From NCBI GenBank assembly GCA_028622995.1, contig JAJQJQ010000026.1, positions 1,550,001 through 1,614,000 of the forward strand: DNA of 64,000 nucleotides, given 5' to 3'. A program made the position numbers and the translations under genes. This DNA comes from Panagrolaimus kolymaensis (lineage: Eukaryota > Nematoda > Chromadorea > Rhabditida > Panagrolaimidae). The notes under the pieces were generated by a model. The model was not told the origin of the DNA and made no database searches. It saw only the letters and a list, made by a program, of their open reading frames with translations. Shown piece by piece: positions 35,157 through 48,800 of this stretch (the first letter of the stretch is position 1; the number at the start of each line of letters is the position of its first letter).

Positions 35157-35456
35157 GTGGCGATCAGTGTTCTTCCTTTCCCAAAAAGTCGCCCCTGCAC
35201 CGCACCGCGCCCCTGGAATTTTCGAAACTTCGCCCCTGCCCCGCCCCGCGCCCCGGGGCGGTGCGGGGCGGGGCGAGGGCGTGCGCGTCCTTTTATTTTT
35301 TTTTGTATTAGAATTTCAAATTGTCGCCCCCGCACCGCACCGCACACCGACATTTTTCAAAAGTCGCCCCTGCCCCGCCCCGCGCCCCGGGGCGGGGCGG
35401 GGCGGGGCAGGGGCGTGCGTGCGAAAATGGGGGCGAGGAAGAACACTGGTGGCGAT
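35157..35456. mobile_element. GC-rich hAT-type miniature inverted-repeat element
   Basis: A 284-bp insert (35165-35448) bounded by a perfect 12-bp terminal inverted repeat, CAGTGTTCTTCC and its complement, and flanked by a perfect 8-bp direct repeat GTGGCGAT (35157-35164 and 35449-35456). The direct repeat fits the hAT target pattern nTnnnnAn and the ends fit the hAT CAGNG start. The inside is almost pure G/C in blocks: two copies of a roughly 134-bp unit (starting near 35188 and 35323), each with a long C-run/G-run palindrome near CCCCGGGG. There is no transposase, so it is non-autonomous. The surrounding DNA is strongly AT-rich, which makes the block stand out. Confidence 0.82.
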
Positions 35457-35459
35457 TGC

Positions 35460-36430
35460 AACAGCAAAGAACAATAAAGTTAAAAGAACTTTTAACAGAA
35501 ATCCGTTTTCATTCTAATGTCAACAAAGTATTTATTTTTAATCTTCCTAAGTATTATATTTACTAAACAAAACAAAAAAAGCTAACAAAAAATAATAAAG
35601 AGTTAAAGCATATATGGAAAAAAGAATCCATTTTCGTGCTACTGCTACTCTGCACAAGCAAAAAAAAGAGTGCCATGTTGAAATTTTTTTTGCCACAAAA
35701 CAGACAAACAAAAAAGAAAAGAAAGAAAGACATGTCTATAAAAAAATTGGCAAAAAACGAAGGCTTTTTTAGTTAGGCATTTTGTTGCTGCTTGCTGCTG
35801 CCTTTGGCGAAAAGCAAAAAAAGTCGAACATGGAAAACTACACTGCATAAAAAAATTCCATATATGGACTAACTAACGTAAAAATGACACGAAAGAAGTA
35901 AAGAGAAGAAAGGCAGCTAGTAGTGGTGGTGTGGCAGTAGAAGGAGTATATATCGTTAGACATGGAAGGCTTTTTCTATTTTTTACTTATTCAACATTTT
36001 TTCTTCTTCTTTTCTCATCAAAGCTTCTCTTCTTTTTAATTTCTTTTTTTCATCTTCTTCTTTTTTAGTTGTTAATTTCAAACAAAAACAAAAAAGTATC
36101 GTGAATAATAAATAATATTATTATTAAAATTCTTTAGTCTTTGTTCGAACAAATTAAAAAATGCGAATTTTTTTGTTTTTGTTGTTTTATTCTGTTTAAA
36201 AATTCTTTAATTAAAAAACTCTATTTCTTCAAAACCGTTGTTATTGTTTTTTTAATGCGTTTTTAAGGTTAATCAATAAATTTGGATATTTCAACAAACA
36301 AACAAAAAAATTAATATTTTTTAGAGCATTTTTTTTCAAATGGCTTTTTTATTAATTATTTCTCGTTAATGCTTTACCAAAATCCAAGTTCACCCTAATG
36401 ATTTTTTTAACAATGGATTATTTTGTTGCC
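35460..36430. other. Intergenic, low complexity
   Basis: About 1 kb of A- and T-run sequence with no supported gene between the MITE and the ELAPOR-type gene. Promoter of the latter is presumably here. Confidence 0.4.
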
Positions 36431-36437
36431 ATAAAAA

Positions 36438-39400
36438 ATGTTTTCAACCAAAGAAGATTTTGTTATTTTAAAAAGTAAACTTTTACTTTTAAGTATTTTT
36501 TATAAAAGCAATTATTTCTATTTTTTTAGTTTTATTATTCTTGCTTTATTTTTTAATATATCAAATGTGAGTGGAAGAAATTGTGATCCATCTGAATTTA
36601 TTTACGAGTATACACAATGTGATCAAAGCGGGGAAAGGTGGAGAATTGCATTACCTAAATCGCATACCATGCAATGTGATAATTTACCTCAACCTAAAAG
36701 TGGAGTAAATTGTTGTAAGTTTTCAATGCAAATAGAAAGCTTTAAAGCTTTGTTGTTCATATTTTTTTAGCTTTTTCTTGCACAGCTGGACATTTTCTTA
36801 ATTTTGAAACTCAAGAATGTCAAGAATGCCCACCAGGTTAGTAGTATCTCAAGGTAAAGCATAATATAATAAATATGCAAATTTTTTAAAGGTTCATATA
36901 GTTTGGGTTCAGGCCAAAGATATGAAGATTTTAAAAAATGGCCTAATGGATTTACAGTGGAAAATTACGAAGATGCATCAGAACACTTTTTTCAAACCCA
37001 ATCTGTTGCATCGCCAAGAGAAGAATGTTCGAGCGCGTAATTTTTAATTTTCTTCCTTTCAATTATTTTTTTTTAATTTTATTTTTTTCCAGAAGTGGAT
37101 GGATTGTTCAAAGTGGTGAAATTCGTTATCAACCCACAGCATGCATATCCAAATTAAGTATATCTTTGCATTTAGTTCAAAATGGATATATTGAATTTTA
37201 TTATAAAATGCCTAAAAATAGTCGGGGACTTGTGTCAACCGTGGATGTGCGTAATGAGCAATGCCAAAGTTATGGGTAAATAAACAGTTTAACTTTTTTT
37301 GCATCGTCAAAACAATAATTAAATATTTTTTGTTATTTTGCAGAAATCAATTAGCTGCAATATTTCGTAAAGATGAAGATGATATTACTGCAAATGCAGA
37401 TTGGAAAATAAAACGATTGGATTTAAAACGCGGTCAAAATCTTATAACATGGACAATAGCAAATAACAGGGAATTAACCACACTTGCTGATATTATATAT
37501 ATAGCAAAAATTGATGTTGTTGGTCTTCCATATACCTCGTCATGTTCAAAATGTCCACCTGGAACATTTAGTGTAACTAAAGGCAATTCACTATGTCAAC
37601 CATGTGGAGCAAATTATTATAGTAAAACTGGAGCTACAATGTGTTCTCGATGTCCAGAGAATCAATATTCAGATTCTAAATCTTCAACATGTATACCCAA
37701 ACCAATTTGTGAAAAATTTGATTTTTATCCAATTTATGGTCGATGTCAAGATGGAAAACAAACAGTTGATTACACTCCAATTCAGCCAGCCGTGTGTCAA
37801 GAAAATTTGCCGAATTCTTTTGCTGTAAGGGAAAATATTTAAAATTTTAGTTAAAAAAATTTATTTTTCAGAAACCTGCCACTGAACATTCCCATGTTTG
37901 TCAGAAATGCAGTCCAGGAACTGAACGAACACCGGATGGAGTTTGCGAATATTGTGCTGAAGGACTTCATTCAGATGGAACAAAATGTGAAAGATGTCCA
38001 CCAAAAATCCGACCAAATTATGGATATTATATTACAAATTGGGAAAAGCTTCCAGTTATCGCGGATACTTCTTGTGAATATGCAACTTTTGGTAAAACTT
38101 TTCTTTTTGAGATTTTAACTAAAATATTTTAATTTCAGAAGAAAACAAAGAATGCCGAATTAAGCCATCATGGATTCCATTATGTGATCGAATCGAATCT
38201 GCTACAACTCGAGATAAAGGAATTGCAATGGAAATTTCATTTAATGTTACTTCGGGCTTTTATAATCCAATAATGCAAGAAAATTCAAAGCTATCTTTGG
38301 ATAATCCTGTTGCAACATTTTCACTTGAAACCGAAATTAATTGCAATGACGAATCTTGTACTTTGTATATCGTTCAAGAAGTTATGGAAAAAACTCGATT
38401 CTTTCGATTTTTGGGTGTTTATAATGGAACTATGCCTCGACAAATACTTAGTTATCCAATTTTCCATAATGGAAATACTCGATTTATTATTGCATTTATG
38501 AGAAGTGGAGCTGCAACGGGAACTGATGCAATTTCTGATAAAGCAACCATTTATTCGGTGAATATTACAAATGTTGGAGATGCAATACATAAATTACCTA
38601 AAGGTGGCGCAGATGGTTGTCTACCTTGTCCATCGATGGATAGCACAGGAAATTGTCATCCATGTCCAGCGGGGCATTATATAGATTCAAAACAAAATTT
38701 ATGCATGAGATGTCCAATGGGAACTCGACTCAATCGAACTTCAAATCAAATTGGATCTGAAAGTTGTATAAAATGTGGAATAAACATGGAATCATTGGAT
38801 GGAGTTGAATGTGCTTTTAATGGAAAATTAACTCTTCCAGATATTTCTGAACCTTTAAGCAAACCATTGAAATTTGATTTAAGTTTATTAAAAAATAAAC
38901 CTTTGATTGCGGAAGGAATTAAAGTTTTTGCTCGAGAAGGAAATTCATATTTTCATTCATTCAATGTTAGCCTCTTTGGCGAAGGTGTAAAATGTGTAGA
39001 TAAAAGTGAAATTCAACCTTTTGTATTTACAAAACCAATAGATGAAAAGGTAAATTCTTAGATGTGAAATTTGGGATATAATTTTTTTTGGAATTTTTTA
39101 GGTAAATGAAGACGAAGTTTTATTTTGTCGATCGACTGGAGTGCCAATGAATAATGAAAATCAAACATTAGCAGAAAAGGCGATCTATGTTTCTTCATTT
39201 GTTATTGGTCGAAAATTGGCATCAGTTAGCCGAGAAAGGAGTTTCAAAGGTTTTACATTGACTGACAAGGATCTTGAATACGGTAATACCAGAATGAAAA
39301 CTCATCCATTTTTCATAATAAATCGGTTTTTAGATACCATGACCCAAGAAAGCAGACCAATCGATGTTCATTTTTATTTTGAACCTCTTCCATCCCATGT

Positions 39401-40209
39401 TCGATCATGCAATAATGGAACTATCGGGATTGTTACAGCAAGATGTGAACCAACAGCCACAAATGAACCACAAGTTCGATTACCTCGAAGTTGTCCAGAT
39501 GGAACTTGTAATGGATGTATGTTTCACATAATTATTGAAACAAGTTTGGCTTGCCCTGTTTGTGATACAACAGATTATCAAGAAATTCGAGGGGAATGTA
39601 TTAATGGGAAGCAACAAGTTCATTGGATTCCATCAAAGTAAAAAAATCTTTATTTTTGCAAATTTTTTTATTTGAAAACAAATATTTTAGACAGTGCGTC
39701 CTTTCGGGAGCTCAAACCAAAGAAAAAACTGAACTTTGCACAAGTTCTAATGGCCTCAAACTTTTATTAATTTTAGCCACAATTTTAATTGGATTTTTAA
39801 TGCTCATTATTTTTGTATTTTATCAAAGAAATAAAAGGTAAAACTTTTGCTAAAATATTTATTAAAAAAAGTTTGAATTAAGTTTGGAATATCGATATTC
39901 TCGAATCATAGAAGGTCATGAGCCAGAAGAAATGGAAACTTGTGGGCTTGAAAGTGATGATGAAGATCTTGATGTAAGCTAACACCATTAAAAAATAAAG
40001 CTTTCTTTTAATTCTTAGTATTTTGTTTTAAGGATGACGAAGCAGGCGATGCACGGGTATATTTTGGTCGCAAGAAAAATGATTATGTTGTTGGTGTAAC
40101 TAAAACTGGAGGACCTAATTTCTCAACCAATGGTAGTGCAAAAAAGAATGAACGATCTTCTGCAGCCGAAGAAGCTAAATTCCTAACAGATGAAACCGAA
40201 GAAATTTAA
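36438..40209 (+). CDS. ELAPOR-type endosome/lysosome transmembrane protein
   Basis: Eleven exons (36438-36714, 36771-36836, 36892-37036, 37093-37275, 37344-37824, 37872-38091, 38139-39049, 39102-39637, 39691-39837, 39883-39973, 40033-40209) give 1077 residues; human ELAPOR1 has 1013. A hydrophobic segment at about residues 22-40 is the signal peptide or anchor. The lumenal part has repeated cysteine-rich modules of the CxxCPPGTF/CxPCGANYYS kind (ephrin-receptor GCC2-like repeats) around a jelly-roll-like region, then a mannose-6-phosphate-receptor-like cysteine-rich region. One membrane helix (about 957-980) precedes an acidic cytosolic tail. Vertebrate relatives (KIAA1324/EIG121) sit in trans-Golgi, endosome and lysosome membranes and affect autophagy. 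The start is odd: a GT...TTTTTTTAG pair inside exon 1 (36473-36528) looks like an intron but removing it breaks the frame. AATAAA is at 40423-40428. Confidence 0.82.
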
Positions 40210-41132
40210 TAACCCAAATATTTTTTTTCTCAAAAAAAGCATTTCATATCTCTCATTTCTTATTTTATTAAATTTATATTTTTACTTTGCTATATGTTGC
40301 AAAAAAAATTAATTATATGCGTATCGCGAAGAAAATTATTTATACGTGTTTTTTTCAAAGATTGTTTTTAAATAAGTATTCGTTTGTTTGGAAAAATAGA
40401 AAAGAAAAAGTTATTTTTTATTAATAAAAGTTTTAATATAAAAATTTTATAACAAGAGAGAGAGATCATGTATACATACAAAAAATAATATCATCATTAT
40501 ATCAATGTTAAAAAAAGGAGGCCAAAGAAATGAAAAAATATAATACTATATCATTTAAAAGTCATGCTTGAATTTGGTTGGAGAAAAAAAAACAATGTTT
40601 GAGGCAAGTAAAAAGTTAAGAAAAATATAAAAATGCCCTTGAGTAAAAGAAAATTAATAACAAAAATAATATCGTTGTTGTAGTTTTTTTTATATTTGTT
40701 GACAAAAGTTTTATTGCCTTTGTAAGTTAAAAAAACATTTTATGGCAATTATTATTTTTTTGGTGAATAAAATAAAATAATAATATAACTATGATGATGG
40801 TGAATTTCCAGTTTGTGAACCAGATCCATATGGCTAAAAAATTAAAAAAGTAATAATAATATTGAATTTTTTACTATAGTAATTAGAAATTTGCATATAC
40901 ATAAACAGAGGGAGAAAAAAGCCAAAATAACTGCGTAAATAAAAAAATATTGAAAGCAACAAATAAAAAAATAATAACAGAAGCCAAAAAAGCAAGCAAA
41001 CGACGAATACAGTATAAAAATATAAATAAATAAAAAATACAAAACTGAGCAAAAGCAACGACAACAAAAAGCTACAAAAATGTGGGACAAAACAAAAAAC
41101 AAAACATGAAAAAAGCTAAGGGAAGTGGGTGG
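40210..41132. other. Convergent 3' intergenic region
   Basis: About 0.9 kb between the ends of two convergent genes. AATAAA for the plus-strand gene lies at 40423-40428. The minus-strand poly-L/F frames near 40834-41102 are low complexity and not called. Confidence 0.45.
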
Positions 41133-42787
41133 TTAACCATAATTATCGTTAGATGGTGGAGAATGTTTGTATACACCAAAATCACTAACCAAATGCGGAG
41201 CATAACCAGCGGATAAATCAAATCCCGCTGCACCCATATGATGTAAATCGGGAGCTTGAAGCATACTGTATGGATTTAATGCGGCCGCGGCAGCTGCTTG
41301 CATATTGTAATTATTAAAGGATGCTGCTAAAAATCAATTTATTAATTATTTATAGAATTATTTTTTAGATAGTCCAACTTTTGTTTTTTCATTGAAATCC
41401 CCAAAGTTAGCGATCGATTAGAAAAATTTAATTTAGTTAATCTTTCGCATTAAAAATTTTTTTAACCAAAATATAATTTTTTTTCATCAAAATTTTTAAT
41501 TCTACAGTATCGAGCCCCGAAAAAATGTCTCACCATGTGCTTTTTTCGCTGCATACATATTTGCTTCTTCTTGAGCTTTAGCAATATTTTTCTTGTATCT
41601 AATTCGTTTATTTCCAAACCAATTTGAAACTTGGGATACGGTAATTTGACATTGTCGTGCCAATTCTTCTTTCGCTTCTTCACTGGGATATGGATTAGCA
41701 AGATGGGAATAAAAATATTCATTAAGAACTTCAGTGGCTTGTTTACTAAAATTTCGTCTCTTTCTTCTTGCATCCAAAAATCTTGAACGTAAAACCATCA
41801 CATTTTCACATGTGGATTGTTTAAGTTGAACTTGAATATTAGAAAATTTCTTTTGAATTATGCTAATCATTTTATCCATTTCTGGTGTTAAAATTGGTCG
41901 AACCATGCATTGATCTTTTAAAAGATTTTTTACATGATTAGTAAATTGTTCGCAAGCCTATAAAATAAATACTTTTTTAAATATAAATAATTATCCATTT
42001 AAGACTCAAAGAAAAAAAGATATCAACTTTCTTACATCTTCATATTTGGCCATTTCATCATGATAAGTTTTACGAATATCGGTAAGTCTTTTTCGATAAT
42101 CAGCTTGATCGCTGCCGGATGCATCGGGGGTAACGGTGGTGCCGCCTTTTTCGGGTCCTTCAACACCTTCGGCAATCTTCAAAAGAAAAAAGATTTAGTT
42201 TAAACTTTACAAAAAAATGGAAAGAAAAAAGTTACCAGCATATTATCTAATCTCTGCTGTTGTGGATCCTCTTGATTTTCTTCATGGGTTGGGCCAACAG
42301 AAAGAACTAAAAAAATAAAAAAGTTGCATTTAGGATAATTATTTTTTTAAGTTTAATAATTATTTACCTGTTCGATTTTTAATCTCTCCAAGAACAGTAA
42401 AAAGTGGATGCCGCAATCGGCTTTTTTGTAGAGCATTCTTCCTATAAAAAAACAAAGTCTTAGATTTTCTCAGATGATTATAAAAATAAAAATCCGAAAA
42501 ATAGATTCTAAAGATTAAAAATTTTTATGGTAAAGCAATCTTCTTTTTTTCTATTTTCTCATTGCCTCACCTTTCCTTCATCATAGGAGGTCAAACGACG
42601 CAAGACACCGAATAAAGAAAAAAAAAGCAACTAACACTGATTTAACTTGAGCACTATCATCTAAAGTTTCTTCATTAATAACTCGAAGTTGATTAATTAA
42701 ATGTTGAAAGGATTCATCATTTCCAATAGGAATCATAGGTGTTAATCCTCCACCTGCATTTGATGATGAAGGATATTCATGTGACAT
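41133..42787 (-). CDS. ceh-20: PBC-class TALE homeodomain transcription factor
   Basis: Extradenticle/PBX ortholog, a nuclear Hox cofactor. Exons 42647-42787, 42571-42575 (5 nt), 42368-42441, 42236-42306, 42036-42176, 41534-41957 and 41133-41326 give 349 residues. The PBC-A part includes [22 protein letters not shown] covers the [17 protein letters not shown] region and [14 protein letters not shown]. The homeodomain is at about 207-270 with the PBC hallmark [14 protein letters not shown] and recognition helix [11 protein letters not shown]. The tail is alanine-rich and ends [37 protein letters not shown] and the MYAAKK ending read like nematode CEH-20. The junction after the first exon only works in frame with a 5-nt microexon or a read-through of 12 hydrophobic residues; I prefer the microexon. 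Confidence 0.9.
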
Positions 42788-42809
42788 ATTATTTAACGAG
42801 ATGACCGAC

Positions 42810-45800
42810 ACTTGATACCCCTTAAAAAAAGTCAAAAAGTGTCGTTAATCAAAATCAAAAGAATAAAAATAAAAGAAGATGAAAAGTCAAATAAAAGTAT
42901 CAATCATGAATGAACACTTAAAAAAAAGCGACGCGTGTTAAATTAAAATTATTTATCCTTAAGGCATTAAAAATAAAAATAAAAAGATAGAGCAACAAGG
43001 ATGAAAAGAAATGAAGTCAGTCAGGCCAATAAAAAAAAGGAGGGAAGAAAGAACAAAAAATATTGAAATAAAAAAAACGAGGCTCGAAAAATACATACGA
43101 CTCTACGAACGAATAATACTACTACTACCGCTATAAATTTAAATGAGGTCTGTTTCTTGTCAGTTTTTAAGAGGAGAGAAAAAAGAAAGAAATAGCAAAA
43201 AGCTAAGCAATGAAAGAAAGAAAAAGAAAGAAGGAAAAGGACGCGTTCTTTCTTTGTAGCAGTAATAAAGCAAAAAGAAAGTGAAAAACAGCCAATGACA
43301 CGATGCTAAAAAACCCCAACAATGCTACAACCAACAACTACTCCCGATCATCCTCGAAGTTAGCTAGCTGCCCGTGAGCTAAGAACAAAAAAAAATTCTA
43401 TCAACAAATGTGCCAAAATAAATGGGATAAAAACAAAAGAAAAAACTTAAAACTCTATTCTTTTTTGAGAAATCAATAAAACAAACGCTTTTTTGATTTA
43501 AAGGTCTTCATTTTTTCATTTTTGAAAGAAAGGTAAAAAACAAAAAAAATAAAATGTAATCAAGAGCTACAAATCAATTGGTTTAGTTGGAGATAGAAAT
43601 ATAACAACATACAGAAGGAGAAAAGAAGAAGAAAAAGTTAATCATATAATGTGCGTTCATTATCATCATCATAAACTTAATTCTACTCAACACATACATA
43701 CATACTTGTGTCAAAGGTATCAACGAAAAAAATAAATTAAAACTGAGAAAAAGAAAGTCATTTTTTAACAACCCATTAAATTATTTTTCACCCCTTCTTT
43801 AAAAAAAATAAGCGATAGAGTTTTCTTTGCTGATGTCGTCGTAAATGTCAAAAAAAAATATATGTATATCAAAGAGTAATCACCGCTGCTTTTTTTTATT
43901 TTTAAAAAAGAAAATTTATGATGGCAATTTCAAAAATAATTTTTTTTTTAAAAAGCATGGATGATTTTTGCCGACAAAATACAGCAGCTTTTTTAGCGGG
44001 TATTAATCCCATATTTTTGTGCGGGAAAATAAAACAAAAGTCAAAAAAGAAAAATAATTTTGTGGTGGCTTTAAAACAGGTCAAAAATTATATTTTATTA
44101 CGGTCGACTTCATCATCATCCGAAAAAAAATGGTAGTAAATCAAGCATTTCCTTTTCTTCTTTTGTTTTTCCCTGTACTTTTTTTTATTGGTTAGAAAAA
44201 ATAATTTTTAAGTGTCGGTATTTTTTTTTTTCAATCATCCGATTACGCAAAATTAGTTGGCGGATAAATAATAGATTTTTTTCATTTTATTATTATAATA
44301 TAAAAGTCGTTCATCGGGATTTATCCTTGTGAAATTTGATCTATTTCATCGGTGAAAAATAAAAAATAAAGTATAAACAAATAAGTGTTGCGTCGCGCAC
44401 AAAAGGAAGAAGATGAAGAAGAAAAGAAAAATTTATTTAAGACGACAAATAACAACATTAAACGCTCATCATCGAAATCAATCCGGCGTAGATTTTGTTA
44501 TTTTAATGTTTTTAATGCGTTTAAAAGGCAGAGGAGATAATGAGCGGAAGGCAACATGATGAAAAGTAAATTTAGTGGAAGAAGAAGACATGACGACAGT
44601 TTTTTTCATGACAGAAACATGATGAGTTAAGTGAAGTGTTATTTTCTGCCGGTGCCGTATGGTTGAGATGATGATGATATGGAAACCAATCAAAAAAAGA
44701 AAATGAAAAAGATAGTGAATGAAAAAAAGAAAAGAAAAGTAGTGTTTTTTTCTCTAAAAATTCTTTTCTTTCTTTTTTTGCGCCATTGCAAGTAAAAGAC
44801 TGTTGTTTTCCTTCAGCGACGAAGACGACCTCGGCGGCAGGCAGCAGTTGGTGGCTCAGGCATAAAGGCATAGGGCAAGCAAAAATAACCGCTAGAATTT
44901 TTTTTTTATCCGCGCACAAAACAGCGGCCTTCATCATCATCATCTGGCGGTCATCGATATGGGGTTGAAAAATAGAAAAAAAAATAATAGTAAAATAAAA
45001 AAGATGGGCACGAACAAAGAAAGAAAAAAAAATAGAGTCAAAAACTGCAGAAAACTGTGGTGGTTTTGGTTGTTGGGCCATCGTTTATCCACATTTTGAA
45101 TCTCTATCGTTTTATAGTTTTTTTCTTTCATAAAAAAATATCCATGCAACAAAAAAAAGATTAGGGATAATAGTGTTTTTGGAAAATGAGAATGCAACAA
45201 CAACACATAAAAGCTGTGAGTATTACGCCTAAAGTAAATTTATCTCTTTTTGAATAAATCCACTGAATTGTTTCATTGTTTCTTTTTTATAGATGCCTTA
45301 AGCTAGTTTAATGGGACAGTTGCCACACCATAAATATTTAAAAATATAATAAAACGAAAATAAAAGATTAAGTTTTTTTAAATAATATCTAATAAAATGC
45401 CCTTCTCATTTTTCTCATTTACACGAGGAGGGTAAATTTTTTTTGAACAATAGGAGAGAGATAAACTTTTTTCTGGAGGAAGAAAAACAGTTAGTTAGTG
45501 GCCATTAACTTAAAAATCAAAATCGGACAAAAGAAATGAATAAGAAAAAACATTAAAAAATACTCAAAGTTATAAAACAAAACAATGGCAGTAAACATTA
45601 GAAAGACAGAAGAAAAAAAGTTATAATAAATCTTTTTTTATTGATTGTCAAATCAAAAAAGATATATGTATTTTTTTGCAATTTTATCCATCTCACGTGA
45701 TAAATCAAATCTTTTTAGACCGCAAAAAAAAAACAATGAATGAATATTTGTTAAAATTTAGAATAATTTCTATCAAAAAAACGACAAATAAATACAAATA

Positions 45801-48800
45801 ATAAAATAAAATTTAATATGATGCCAAAGGCAACGGCAAAGTCAAGGATGAGGAAAGGCTTGTTGTTGACGTGCTGCTGAAATGAGAAGGAGATGGGAGA
45901 GCAATCAATGTGAATGGGTTTTTTTTCAGTGGTGAAATGGAAGGAATGGATGACTTTTCAAGAAGAAGAAAAACAGATAGCTTCTTCTGGATTCAAAAAA
46001 ATAAAATTATGCCCTTCATCAAAGAAAGAAAAAAAGGTTTAAAAAAAACTGACAAGATTTGATTTAACAAATCAATTTAATTAATGAGGAATTTATTTTT
46101 ATAAATTGATTAACAAATGATTTTTAAAAGATTAAGTTTCTTTCCCTTCTTTTTGTTGGCATATATCATCATCATTTACGGTTGTCAACCAACAAATCAA
46201 AATTAAAGTCAAATTCAATCAAATTATTATAAAAAAAAAATTTCGCGCAACTCCCATTCCATTCATTTTTTTGATTTTTATTATTATTGGAAGTTGTGAA
46301 AATGAAAATTTATGAAGAAGAAAAAAAAAGAGTGAAGAATAAGGATGGTTGTGTTGGGTTTCTGCCTCCGCCATCCAATGAGAGTAGTGAAGTTGACAAG
46401 TTTATGTGTCCGATGTGATGATTTTAACGACACACACAAATCAAAATCAATCTTTATTGAAGGAAGAAATAAAAAAAATATGCGCCGAAAAAAATGAATA
46501 AAATAAAATGAAAACGTGAAGATTATTATCGATGTTAAAAAAAACAATAAAGGCCTCAGGCAATCAGTTCTTTTTCATGTTGATACCCATTTTTGCTTTA
46601 AAAATAATTTTTACTTTTAAAAATTTCTTTCAAACAAAAAACGACCGTTTCTTTCTTCTTTTTTTTCATAATCAAAAAAAAAATTGAGTTTACTTGCGCT
46701 TTTTTTCGAACTAAAATGGTTTTTCCATACTTCTCTTCTCAGTTACGGTACTTCTCGCCCCCGATAATAAAAACATAAAAACAAATCCCGCGCAAAACAA
46801 CCCCAACTCAAATCTCTCAATTGTCGTCGTCGTTGTCGGGAAAGTATAAAATCATTTTTTTCTTTTCTTATTTCTTTTATTTGTTCGCGCAATAATCTTT
46901 TTTTCTTCATTTATCCGCTTGACTTCCTTACTAAATAAACAAAATCAATTTAGTATAATATACGGATAATAATAATAATCACTTTTTCTGGTAATTAAAA
47001 ACCGTTACAATTTTTTTCATTTTTCTTCGTTGAACAAAGTTTAAATAAAACAAAAAAAAAAACGCTTTTTTCTTTCCATTTTCCTGATAGTATTTTTTTT
47101 CTTGTTCTTTGCCTTTGCCATACAGAAATTTTTTTTTTCTTCAAAAAGTCATCCATCTTTTTTTCTTCTTTTTTGCTTTCTTCCTGGCGCCAAAAGGGAT
47201 ATGGTAAAAGTAACAACGACCAAAAAGAAAAAGAAAACACCGCCGACGACGACAAAGCTTTTGCCTCTCTAATATATAATAGTTTGTGTGTATCTATTTT
47301 GAATTTATCTATCTTTTTTTTCTTCCTTCTTAGACACACGCTGTTTTTTTTTCATCTTTTTTTCCACATGAATCAAGAGAAACTCACGCGATATTTTTTT
47401 TGCTGCTCGTAGCAGGGAAAAGAGAGAAGAAGAAAAAAAGTGAGGCAAAATGGAGTTTCGCAAAAAAAAATTTCAATTTTTTTTTCTAGCTTGTGTTTCT
47501 CCACAGGAGACGTTTTTGCTACTGCTGTTGTTTTGTTGCTCGATTTTTTCTATTTCTCTCCATCTTTTTTTTTTCTATGCGACCTCGAAAAAAAGAAAGA
47601 ATTTTTTAGTAGTATAAAAAGAACGGTTACCGTATACGCATGTCGTCTCTTCTTGGCAGCATCAGTGGCAGCAGCAGCAATGGAAAAGAGTAAATTTGAA
47701 AATGCGTTACTCTATTGCTGCACCGCAGGCAGTGTTTTAACTTGTAAACAGCAAAAAAATAGAGAGAGAAAAAAACGGGAGCAAGGGAATAGAGAAGGAA
47801 AGAAGAGAAAACTAGATAGAGCACACAGCCTCGAAGGGAAAAGGAAAGAAGAAAATGTGGTTGTAAGAAATGAACGCAAAAAAAAGTATGAAAGAAAAAA
47901 GAAGGAAGCGAAATTGATCCCAAATGAAAAATAAGAGAGGAAAGCAAAAAGTCCTCTGTTATAAAACTTTTTTCGTTAAAAAAAGCAAAATAAGCAATAA
48001 GTCGGTTAAAAAACTTAAAATGTCAATGAGTCAGTGGATTTTTTTTACCCAATCAAAGATATCGTAGTCTGATGCTACAATATTGTGGTTGATATTCCTT
48101 AGAGATTAACTCCATTCTTTTTTGGGCACTTGTTTCATTTTTGAGAAGCAATATTTTAGTTGGTGCCTTTTGAAATTCTTCTTCTTTAAAACACCATTCA
48201 AACATTTTTTTTTTCGGTTTCAGATTTATATCAAGGATAAGTCGTCTCATTTAAATAAGCTTTGGAAAAAAAGTTGAAGGTCATTTTTGAAACATATTTC
48301 TTTTCTTTCTTTTTTTTTATGGATGGAAGCTGCTGATGCTATGTGTTAATTGTGAAAAGTGCAAAGAAAATTTTTTTTTATGGGGAAACGATGGAAAGGT
48401 GGATGGATGATTGGTGTTGATAAGGATCGCAGTGGCCTGTATCATCATCAACAAGAACATCAAAATTATTTTGATTTGATTTGGTGAAATTTGAGTAGTT
48501 AATGACTTTAGCCATAAAAATAACTTTTTCTTTTCTTTTCTGTTTTTTCTTCGACAAAGTAATAAAAAACTAAAAACTTTTGCATCTATTCAAATGTCAT
48601 CAAGTTGTTGTCGTTATAATACATACATACATTTTATTTTTATTACTTTTTTGATATAAGTTTTTATTTATTTTATTTTGATACAAAAGAAGGAGCTGCG
48701 GAAAAAAAAGTTAAATTGGCAACAAAAAAAGAAGATTATCCCGAATAATCGTCGACGGTTTATTCATTACCCTAATAATACTACCGAATGACACATCTTT

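Noticed and set aside
35051..35517. Overlapping Arg/Pro/Gly-rich frames on both strands
   Set aside because: They are by-products of the GC-rich palindromes in the hAT-type element.
44572..45206. 169- and 88-codon minus-strand frames
   Set aside because: Phenylalanine-rich low complexity; no domain or splice evidence.
47440..47947. 164-codon plus frame and 106-codon minus frame over the same DNA
   Set aside because: Both arise from purine-rich low-complexity DNA; no motif and no splice support.
48053..48250. 65-codon minus-strand frame with fairly balanced composition
   Set aside because: It looks more protein-like than its surroundings but has no acceptor, start context or recognised family.
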